From NCBI RefSeq assembly GCF_019599145.1, contig NZ_CP080647.1:3472001-3536000 (forward strand): a stretch of 64,000 bases of DNA, read 5' to 3'. The position numbers and the translations under genes were made by a program. The DNA is from Streptomyces akebiae. Its GTDB lineage: Bacteria; Actinomycetota; Actinomycetes; Streptomycetales; Streptomycetaceae. The notes beneath the pieces were generated by a model that worked only from the letters and a program-made list of their open reading frames with translations, searched no databases and was not told the origin of the DNA. Shown here one piece after another: positions 16,709 to 24,501 of the stretch. Position 1 is the first letter of the stretch. The number at the start of each line of letters is the position of its first letter.

Positions 16709-19700
16709 TCACTCCGGCCACTCCGTGCTCGAATCCGGTTCCTCTCCGGTACCGGGTTCCTCCATGAGCAGTCGCACCAGAGCGTCCCGGCCGGGGAGGT
16801 TCGCGGGTCGTACGACGTCCCCTGTGCGGACGTGCAGGAAGACCGCGTCGACGGACTCCAGGGGCACGCCGTGCTGCTCGGCCCAGGCCAGTCGGTAGAC
16901 GGCGAGCTGGAGCGGGTCGGCGGCGCGGGTGCGGCTGGTCTTCCAGTCGACGATCTCGTACGTCGTCGTCCCGTCGCCGTCGTCGGTCCGGTAGACGGCG
17001 TCGATGCGGCCGCGTACGACACGGCCGGCGATGTCGATCTGGAAGGGTGCCTCGACCCGGTGGGGGGTGCGGTGCGCGTACGGCGTGCGTTCGAATGCCT
17101 CCTTGAGGGCCTCCAGGTCCAGTTCGTCGGCGATCTCGGCCTCGCTGCCGGGCAGTTCCTCGGGCTCCAGCATGGGCAGCCTAAGTTCCTCGAAACGGGC
17201 TTCGAGCCAGGCGTGGAAACGGGTGCCGCGGCGTGCCGCGGGCTGCGGGGGGCGCGGCATGGGGCGGGCGAGCTCCTGCGCGAAGCCGTCCGGGTCGGCG
17301 GCCAGACGCATCAGCTGCGAGGTGGTCAGGGACGCCGGCAGGGGTACGTCGGTGACCTTCGCGCGGGCTCGCATGAGCTCTCCGGTGAGGGCGTCCAGGT
17401 CGCGGTCCCATGAGGCGACGGTGCGGGACTCCTCGGGGGTGAGTGCGGAGGCGGAGGGGTGTCTGCGGGCGTGCGGCACGGCCGGTGCGAGCTCGGCCGG
17501 TGCGGGAGGCTGCACGCGCGCATGGGGGCCCTGCGCGGGGCGGTCCGACGACCAGGAGTCCCAGTCGTCGGTGTCCTCGTCGGCCGAGGGGTCGTCCGCG
17601 AAGTCCTCGTCAGCGGTACCCGGACGCGTGTCGTCGTGGCCGGCGGCCGCGTCCAGGTGGGCCAGTACGGTGCGGGCCGCCGCGCGGCGGCGCATCAGGG
17701 CCGTGGCGTCGAGCGGAAGCGGCCAGGCGTGGTCGGCCGCCCTCTCGTGGAGGGCGGGGTTCTCCGCGTCCCCCTCCGGCTCGTCGGCCCAGGCTTCGAT
17801 CTCGCCGTGCCCGGCGACGCAGTGGTCGTACAGGGCCTTGAGGAAGTCGGACGGCCCGCGCGGGCGTTTCTGGGACGGGCCCCACCAGTGGCCGGAGCCG
17901 AGGAGCAGGGAGCGGGGCCGGGTGAACGTGACGTAGCCGAGGCGGAGTTCCTCGGTGTGCTGGTGGTCCTTCATGGCCTCCTGGAAGGCCTTCAGGCCGC
18001 GCGAGTCCCAGGCCTCGACGTCGGGGAGGGTGTCGGCGTCGCCGCGCAGCTCGTGCGGCAGGACCTTGCCCTGGGCGGTCCACTTCTCGCGGCCCTGGGT
18101 GCTGGGGAAGGTACCGGTGACCAGGCCGGGGACGGCGACGACGTCCCACTCCAGGCCCTTGGACTTGTGGGCGGTGAGGACCTTGACGGTGTTCTCTCCG
18201 CCCGGCAGGGCGTTGTCGAGGCCCTTCTCGTACTGGGCGGCCGTACGCAGGAATCCGAGGAAGGCGAGCAGGGTGGCCTCTCCCGCGCTGTTGGCGGCGA
18301 AGGAGGCGGCGACGTCCAGGAAGTTGGACAGGGTCTCGCGGCGACGGGCGGCGAGCGCGTGGGGGGACGCTGAGAGTTCCACCTCCAAGCCGGTGACGGC
18401 GAGGACGCGGTGGAGGACGTCCATGAGCGGGTCCGCGAGCGAGCGGCGCAGGTCACGCAGTTCGGCGGCGAGCCGGGCGAAGCGGACGCGCGCGTCCGGC
18501 GAGAACGGCAGCCCGTCGTCCTCCCCCCCGGCTTCCAGGGGGAGTTCCAGGAACGTGTCCAGCGCGTCCGCGAGCGAGATCACCTCGGACGGGTCGACGC
18601 CCTCGACGGCCGCGGCGAGCCGGCGGTCCGGGTCGGCGTCGCCGTCCACGCGCGCGTGGGACACGAGCAGCCTGGCGCGGCGCCCCAGAAGGGCGAGGTC
18701 GCGGGGGCCGATCCGCCAGCGCGGGCCGGTGAGGAGGCGGACGAGAGAAGCGTTGGCGCCCGGGTCCTGGAGAACCTCGCAGACAGCTACCAGGTCGGCG
18801 ACCTCGGGGAGGTGGAGCAGCCCGGAGAGGCCGACCACCTCTACCGGGATGTCCCGGGCGACGAGGGCGCCCTGGATCTCGGCGAAGTCGCCGGCGGTGC
18901 GGCACAGGACCGCGATCTCACCGGGTTCCTTTCCTGTGCGCACCAGGTGGGCGATCGCGTCGGCGAGCCAGTCCAGTTCCTCGGCGTGCGTGTTCAGGAG
19001 GGCGCAGCGGACCACACCGTCGCGTTCGGCGCCGGGAGCGGGGCGGAGGGCCTCCACGCCCGCGTGCATGGCCCGCAGGGGCTCTGCGAGACCGTTGGCG
19101 AGGTCGAGAAGACGGCCGCCGCTGCGGCGGTTCTCGCTGAGCGCCTGGCGAGCCGCGGGGCGGCCGTCGGGGTGGGCGAAGTGCTCCGGGAAATCATCGA
19201 GGTTGGCGACGGAGGCGCCGCGCCAGCCGTAGATGGCTTGGCAGGGGTCGCCCACGGCGGTCACGGGATGACCGGTGCCGCCGCCGAACAGACCTGCCAG
19301 CAGGACACGTTGGGCGACCGAGGTGTCCTGGTACTCGTCGAGCAGGACCACTCGGAACTCGTCCCGCAGGATGCGCCCCACCTCGGGGAGTCGGGCGAGG
19401 CCGGCGGACAGGGCGATCTGGTCGCCGAAGTCGAGGAGGTCCCGCTCGCGCTTGGCCGCGCGGTAGCGGCCGACCAGTTCGGTGAGTTCGCGTCGGGCGG
19501 CGGCCGCCTCGGGGACCTTGCGCAGATCCGCGTTGGTGAGCTTCGCACCCTCCAGTTCGCGCAGCAGTTCGGCGTCGTACGCGCGTAGGTCCTCGGGGCG
19601 TACGAGGTGCTCGGCGAGTTCGGAATCGAGGGTCAGGAGGTCGCTGACGAGATCGGGGAAGGAGCGGGTCAGCGCCGGGTAGGGGCCCGGGGACTCCCTC

Positions 19701-20146
19701 AGGACCCGCGCGGCGAGCTGGTAGCGGGTGGCGTCGGCCAGGAGCCGCGCGGTGGGCTCCAGGCCGACGCGCAGTCCGTGGTCGGTCAGCAGGCGGCCCG
19801 CGAAGGCGTGGTACGTGGAGATGACCGGTTCCCCCGGCGGGTTGTCCGGGTCGATCACGTCCGGGTCGGTGATGCCCGCTCTGACCAGGGCCTTGCGTAC
19901 GCGCTCGGCGAGTTCGCCCGCCGCCTTGTTGGTGAAGGTCAGGCCGAGCACCTGTTCGGGGGCGACCTGTCCGGTACCGACCAGCCACACCACGCGCGCG
20001 GCCATCACGGTGGTCTTGCCCGACCCCGCTCCGGCAACGATCACCTGCGGAGCGGGCGGCGCGACGATGCAGGCCGTCTGCTCCGGGGTGAACGGAATGC
20101 CCAGGAGCTCCTTGAGCTGCTCGGGATCGCTGATACGGGCGGACAT
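16709..20146 (-). CDS. adnB: AdnB-type helicase-nuclease subunit (UvrD/RecB-like)
   Basis: The 1145-residue protein has an N-terminal SF1 helicase with Walker A GAGSGKT (39-45), Walker B LLDEYQD and the GDPCQAIYGWRGA motif. Its C-terminal RecB-type nuclease domain has the conserved aspartates and lysine (GRIDAV, EIVDWKTS, QLAVYRLAWAE). Intact helicase and nuclease motifs and position after the AdnA gene fit AdnB. AdnAB is the actinobacterial heterodimeric motor-nuclease that resects double-strand breaks. The start ATG 20146 has only a weak ribosome-binding site; an in-frame GTG eight codons upstream is possible. An acidic low-complexity insert (about 865-890) precedes the nuclease domain. Confidence 0.9.
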   Translation of the reverse strand: MSARISDPEQLKELLGIPFTPEQTACIVAPPAPQVIVAGAGSGKTTVMAARVVWLVGTGQVAPEQVLGLTFTNKAAGELAERVRKALVRAGITDPDVIDPDNPPGEPVISTYHAFAGRLLTDHGLRVGLEPTARLLADATRYQLAARVLRESPGPYPALTRSFPDLVSDLLTLDSELAEHLVRPEDLRAYDAELLRELEGAKLTNADLRKVPEAAAARRELTELVGRYRAAKRERDLLDFGDQIALSAGLARLPEVGRILRDEFRVVLLDEYQDTSVAQRVLLAGLFGGGTGHPVTAVGDPCQAIYGWRGASVANLDDFPEHFAHPDGRPAARQALSENRRSGGRLLDLANGLAEPLRAMHAGVEALRPAPGAERDGVVRCALLNTHAEELDWLADAIAHLVRTGKEPGEIAVLCRTAGDFAEIQGALVARDIPVEVVGLSGLLHLPEVADLVAVCEVLQDPGANASLVRLLTGPRWRIGPRDLALLGRRARLLVSHARVDGDADPDRRLAAAVEGVDPSEVISLADALDTFLELPLEAGGEDDGLPFSPDARVRFARLAAELRDLRRSLADPLMDVLHRVLAVTGLEVELSASPHALAARRRETLSNFLDVAASFAANSAGEATLLAFLGFLRTAAQYEKGLDNALPGGENTVKVLTAHKSKGLEWDVVAVPGLVTGTFPSTQGREKWTAQGKVLPHELRGDADTLPDVEAWDSRGLKAFQEAMKDHQHTEELRLGYVTFTRPRSLLLGSGHWWGPSQKRPRGPSDFLKALYDHCVAGHGEIEAWADEPEGDAENPALHERAADHAWPLPLDATALMRRRAAARTVLAHLDAAAGHDDTRPGTADEDFADDPSADEDTDDWDSWSSDRPAQGPHARVQPPAPAELAPAVPHARRHPSASALTPEESRTVASWDRDLDALTGELMRARAKVTDVPLPASLTTSQLMRLAADPDGFAQELARPMPRPPQPAARRGTRFHAWLEARFEELRLPMLEPEELPGSEAEIADELDLEALKEAFERTPYAHRTPHRVEAPFQIDIAGRVVRGRIDAVYRTDDGDGTTTYEIVDWKTSRTRAADPLQLAVYRLAWAEQHGVPLESVDAVFLHVRTGDVVRPANLPGRDALVRLLMEEPGTGEEPDSSTEWPE

Positions 20147-20204
20147 TCCAGAGAGGCTAACGCCGCCCACTGACAGCGGCTGCGGGACCGCCGAGCGGGC
20201 GCCG

Positions 20205-23200
20205 TCACTCGACCACGTGACGCCCCTCGGGGCGGGCACTGCACGATGCCCGGAAAGCGCAGTGTGCACAGTGTTGTCCGGCGGTCGGAGAGAAACGCTC
20301 GTCCAGCACCTTGCCCGCGGCGGTGGCCAGGAGGTCCCCCACCCACTCCCCTTCCGTGCCCTCAAGGGGGCCCTGCGCCTGCACCTTGGGGACGGTCTCG
20401 CCACCGTTCTTCTTGGCGGCACCCTGCCGCAGCTGGACGAGTTCGGCGCCGCCCGGTTCCGGGCGCACGCCGCCGAAGGGCTCGTCGACGGCCCCCTCGC
20501 GGACCGCGAGCTGGTACACCGCGAGCTGGGGATGGCGGGTCACCTCGGCGGAGCTCACGGGCTGCTTGCCCGTCTTGAAGTCGACGACGTACGCGCGGCC
20601 CTCGGTGTCGGTCTCGACGCGGTCCATGGAGCCCCGAATGCGCACTTCGTAGTCGCCCGCCTCGAGAGTGACGTCGAAGTCGTGCTCACTGACCACCGGG
20701 GCACGCCCCGCGCGGTCCATGACATGCCACTTCAGGAAGCGCTCGAGCGCCACGCGCGCGTGCTGCTTCTCCTGCTCCGACTTCCAGGGCGCGTCGAAGG
20801 CGAGCGCGTTCCACACGGAGTCGAGGCGCTCCATGAGGACGTCGAGATCGGCCGGGGTGCGCCCGGAGGCGACCTCGTCGGCGAGCACGTGGACGACGTT
20901 GCCGAAGCCCTGGGCGGCGGTCGCGGGCGCGTCGGCCTTCACCTCGCGGCCCAGGAACCACTGCAGGGCGCAGGTGTTGGCGAGCTGGTCGAGGGCGCTG
21001 CCGGACAGCACGACGGGCTGGTCACGGTTCCTGAGCGGCACCTTGCTCTCGGTGGGCTCGAACATGCCCCACCAGCGGTAGGGATGCGCCGACGGCACGA
21101 GCGGACGGCCGTCCTCGTCGCTCAGCGCGGCCAGCCGCGCCAGCCGGAGAGCGGCCGCCTCACGGAGGGCTTCCGACACGCGCGGGTCCACCGTGGTGGC
21201 GCGCAGTTCGGCGACGAGGGCGGCCACGGACAGCGGGCGGCGGGGACGGCCGGTGACGTCCTTGGGCTCGACCCCCAGTTCGGTGAGGAAGCGAGAGGGC
21301 TGGTCGCCGTCGTCGGCGGGGGCTTTCACCGCGGTGACGACGAGGCGTTCACGCGCACGCGTGGCCGCCACGTAGAACAGCCGGCGTTCCTCCGCGAGGA
21401 GCGCGCCCGGCGTGAGCGGTTCGGCGAGACCGTCGCGGCCGATGCGGTCGGCCTCCAGGAGCGAACCGCGACGGCGTAGGTCCGGCCACAGACCCTCCTG
21501 GACGCCCGCCACGACGACCAGGCGCCACTGGAGGCCCTTGGCACGGTGCGCGGTCATCAGACGTACGGCGTCGGGGCGGACGGTCCGCCCGGTCAGCGTG
21601 TCGGCGGCGATGTCTTCAGCCTCGAGTTCCGCCAGGAGGTTGAGTGCGCCCAGACCGCCGGTGCGCTCCTCCGCGCGCGCCGCCGTGGCGAACAGCGCGC
21701 ACACGGCGTCGAGGTCACGGTCCGCGTTGCGTCCGGCCGCGCCGCCGCGCCGGGCGGCGCGCTCCAGCCTCCTGGGCCACGGCGTGCCGTCCCACAGCTC
21801 CCACAGCGCCTCCTCGGCCGTACCGCCTCCCGCGAGGCGTTCACGGGCCTTCCGCAGCAGCGCGCCGAGGCGTTGAGCGCCGCGCGCGTACACCGGATCG
21901 TGCGCCACCAGCCGCTCCGGCTCCGCCAGCGCGCGTGCCAGCAGTTCGTCCGAGGGCGGAGGTACGGGGTTGCCGCCGGCTCGCTCCTCCTCGCGCAGCG
22001 CGCGCCCGAGACGCCGCAGATCGGCGGTGTCCATGCCCGCCAAGGGGGAGGACAGGAGGTCGAGCGCGGTTTCGGTGTCGAGCCAGCGGGGCCGCGCGTC
22101 GGGCGTGCGGGACGCCGCGGACGGATCTGCCGAGGCCTCGTCGGGAGACTCGGACTTGTCGGGAGAGTCGGGCTCGTTCGGCGGCTCGGACACGTCGGGT
22201 GAGTCGTGGGGTTCCGCTGCCGAGGCCGTCGGGGCCGCCTCCCCCAGCTCCGCCCGTGCCACCGCCCGCAGCGCCGTCAGCAGGGGCTGTACGGCCGGTT
22301 CGTGGCGCAGGGGCAGGTCGTCGCCGTCGATCTCCAGAGGAACACCCGCCGCGGTGAGGGTGCGCCGGATCGAGGGGATCGTGCGTGCGCCGGCGCGCAC
22401 CAGGACGGCCATCTCGCTCCAGGGGACGCCGTCCTCCAGATGTGCCCGGCGAAGCACGTCCGCGATGTTGTCCAGTTCGGTGCCCGGCGTCGGGTACGTG
22501 TAGACCTCGACGCGCCCTCCGTCCCGTACGGGCCTCAGCTCGCGGTGGGCGCGCACCTTCTCGGCGGGGAGGCGGGTGAGTGGCATGCGCTGGGTGAGCA
22601 GGCGGGTGGCGGCGAGCAGGTTCGCTCCCGAGCGGCGGGAGTTCCTGAGGACCGCGACCGGAGCCCGGCGTCCGTCCGCGCGCGGGAAGGCATGCGGGAA
22701 CTCCAGGATGCCGTTCACGTCGGCGCCCCGGAAGGTGTAGATCGACTGGTCGGGATCGCCGAAGGCGACCAGGGTGCGGCCGCCGCCGGCGAGGGTCCTC
22801 AGCAGCCGTACCTGCGCGGGGTCCGTGTCCTGGTACTCGTCGACGTAGACCGCGTCGTACTGCGCGGCCAGCCGCTCGGCGACGTCGGGGCGGCCGGCCA
22901 GGAGCACCGCGCGGTGGACCAGTTCCGCGTAGTCGAGGACGCCCTGCAGGTCGAGGACGTCGAGGTACTCGGCGAGGAACGCGGAGGCCGCGAGCCAGTC
23001 CGGGCGGCCGATGCGCGAGGCGAAGGCGCGCAGGTCCTCGGGGGCCAGACCCAGTTCGCGACTGCGGGCGAGGACAGCGCGGACCTCGTCGGCGAAGCCG
23101 CGCGTGGTGAGGCAGGCGCGCAGTTCGTCCGGCCAGCGCACATGCGCCAGGCCCAGACGCTCGAGGTCGGGCTGGCCCGCGAGCAGTTCACGAACCGCCA

Positions 23201-23639
23201 CGTCCTGCTCCGGGCCGGACAGCAGACGCAGCGGCTCGACGAACAGGTCGCTGTCCTGGTGGGCGCGGACCAGGGCGTAGCAGAACGAGTGGAAGGTGGT
23301 GGCCTGCGGGGCGCGCGCGGCGCCCATGCGCCGCGCCATGCGGTCGCGCAGCTCCACGGCCGCCTTGCGACTGAAGGTCAGGACCAGCACGCGCGCCGGG
23401 TCGGCCCCGCGGGCGACGCGCGCCCCCACCGACTCGACGAGCGTGGTCGTTTTGCCTGTGCCCGGACCTGCGAGAACGAGCAGGGGCCCGCTCTCGTGGT
23501 CAACCACGCCGCGCTGCTCGGCGTCCAGACGAGGGGGGTCCGTCCGGGCCGGTGGGGTACGCACCAGTCGGTAAGCGCCACGGTTCCCCTGTCGCACCTG
23601 GGTGTGCGACAGGCGCCTGGTGGAGAAAGAGGAGCTCAC
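20205..23639 (-). CDS. adnA: AdnA-type helicase-nuclease subunit with Cys cluster
   Basis: The 1144-residue protein has Walker A GPGTGKT (58-64), Walker B VDEYQDTD, the motif FGDPDQSIYTFRGAD and a C-terminal nuclease domain (GSMDRVE, VVDFKTGK, HPQLAVYQLAV). A distal CAHCAFRASC cluster, together with an upstream Cys in NTCALQWF, looks like the 4Fe-4S arrangement that brackets AddB/Cas4-type nuclease domains. A Glu/Ser/Asp/Pro-rich insert lies around residues 470-530. The gene is 58 bases upstream of adnB in the same direction. Family knowledge assigns end resection of DNA breaks to the AdnA-AdnB dimer. Confidence 0.9.
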   Translation of the reverse strand: MSSSFSTRRLSHTQVRQGNRGAYRLVRTPPARTDPPRLDAEQRGVVDHESGPLLVLAGPGTGKTTTLVESVGARVARGADPARVLVLTFSRKAAVELRDRMARRMGAARAPQATTFHSFCYALVRAHQDSDLFVEPLRLLSGPEQDVAVRELLAGQPDLERLGLAHVRWPDELRACLTTRGFADEVRAVLARSRELGLAPEDLRAFASRIGRPDWLAASAFLAEYLDVLDLQGVLDYAELVHRAVLLAGRPDVAERLAAQYDAVYVDEYQDTDPAQVRLLRTLAGGGRTLVAFGDPDQSIYTFRGADVNGILEFPHAFPRADGRRAPVAVLRNSRRSGANLLAATRLLTQRMPLTRLPAEKVRAHRELRPVRDGGRVEVYTYPTPGTELDNIADVLRRAHLEDGVPWSEMAVLVRAGARTIPSIRRTLTAAGVPLEIDGDDLPLRHEPAVQPLLTALRAVARAELGEAAPTASAAEPHDSPDVSEPPNEPDSPDKSESPDEASADPSAASRTPDARPRWLDTETALDLLSSPLAGMDTADLRRLGRALREEERAGGNPVPPPSDELLARALAEPERLVAHDPVYARGAQRLGALLRKARERLAGGGTAEEALWELWDGTPWPRRLERAARRGGAAGRNADRDLDAVCALFATAARAEERTGGLGALNLLAELEAEDIAADTLTGRTVRPDAVRLMTAHRAKGLQWRLVVVAGVQEGLWPDLRRRGSLLEADRIGRDGLAEPLTPGALLAEERRLFYVAATRARERLVVTAVKAPADDGDQPSRFLTELGVEPKDVTGRPRRPLSVAALVAELRATTVDPRVSEALREAAALRLARLAALSDEDGRPLVPSAHPYRWWGMFEPTESKVPLRNRDQPVVLSGSALDQLANTCALQWFLGREVKADAPATAAQGFGNVVHVLADEVASGRTPADLDVLMERLDSVWNALAFDAPWKSEQEKQHARVALERFLKWHVMDRAGRAPVVSEHDFDVTLEAGDYEVRIRGSMDRVETDTEGRAYVVDFKTGKQPVSSAEVTRHPQLAVYQLAVREGAVDEPFGGVRPEPGGAELVQLRQGAAKKNGGETVPKVQAQGPLEGTEGEWVGDLLATAAGKVLDERFSPTAGQHCAHCAFRASCSARPEGRHVVE

Positions 23640-23950
23640 GTGGTTCGCCGGTCCTGGTGGGTGTGCGAGGTGTCACTGCCGACGCGGTGCGCCGGTGTCG
23701 AGGGGTGGTGGTCGGGAAAAGGGTGCGCGGCGCGCCGCCCGTCGAGGACGGTGGTTGCGGGGTGAGGGGGACACGCGCAGCCGACGCTACGCCGACAGGT
23801 GGTGCGGAAGCAGGGCTTCCCCTTATTGCCCCCCGACGCGCGCGACACGTGCGTCCCTCGCCCCACGAACGTACGGCATGGCACCGACGTGCCCCGCGTC
23901 CCCCGTACGGACCAGAGGTCGCACCGAGGTCCCTCGGATGCCGGAAGCTG
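23640..23950. other. Intergenic region upstream of adnA
   Basis: These 311 bases lie between the alkyltransferase-like gene and adnA, both on the minus strand. They should hold the adnAB promoter. I see no convincing coding frame, no SOS-type GAAC-N4-GTTC box and no clear hairpin, only GC-rich sequence with a small AT-richer patch near 23820. Confidence 0.5.
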
Positions 23951-24316
23951 TCAGGTGTGACCCTCCGCGCCTCCACCGCCGTCCCAGCGCGCCCGCCTCA
24001 TGTCGACGCGCGGCACGTGGCCCTCGGTGGCGCGGCTCGCTTCGCGCAGGGGGGTCGCCTCCGCGCGGTAGTGGTCCAGGGCTCTCAGTTCGTGGCCGGG
24101 CAGCAGGACGCCGTCGGCACGGACGACCCGCCACCACGCGGCCGCGCCCCCGTAGAGGGCCATGACACGGCCCACCTGGCGCGGGCCGCCCTCCCCCAGC
24201 CATTCGGCGACGTCCCCGTATGTCATGACCCGCCCCGGCGGGATCAGGTCGGCGACCTCGAGGACCCGCTCCGCGTACTCCGGCAGGGCGTCCGCCGGAA
24301 GGCTCTCCTCGCTCAT
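23951..24316 (-). CDS. Alkyltransferase-like protein (ATL), no catalytic Cys
   Basis: The 121-residue protein matches the C-terminal DNA-binding domain of O6-alkylguanine-DNA alkyltransferases: GRVMTYGDVAEWLG helix-turn-helix, then an arginine-finger region ending WWRVVRADG. The PCHR active site is replaced by AWWR, so it cannot accept an alkyl group. Known ATL proteins bind and flag O6-alkylguanine for nucleotide excision repair. ATG 24316 has AGGA upstream; an alternative start is three codons earlier. Its place beside adnAB and uvrD2 supports a repair role. Confidence 0.9.
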   Translation of the reverse strand: MSEESLPADALPEYAERVLEVADLIPPGRVMTYGDVAEWLGEGGPRQVGRVMALYGGAAAWWRVVRADGVLLPGHELRALDHYRAEATPLREASRATEGHVPRVDMRRARWDGGGGAEGHT

Positions 24317-24501
24317 CCGCCCCATCCTGCCCCACCCCACCGACAATGGGACGTGGTGGCCGACGCGTGCGTCCCTCGCCCCGGGGGCGGTCTTCGGGCA
24401 GACTGTGCGCCCCCGCATTGCACCCTGATGCCCCTGTGTGCCCACCCGGCATGCCACCATCGTGCGGGCGGTGACTGGTGATAAGAGACCAAGAAGAGAC
24501 G

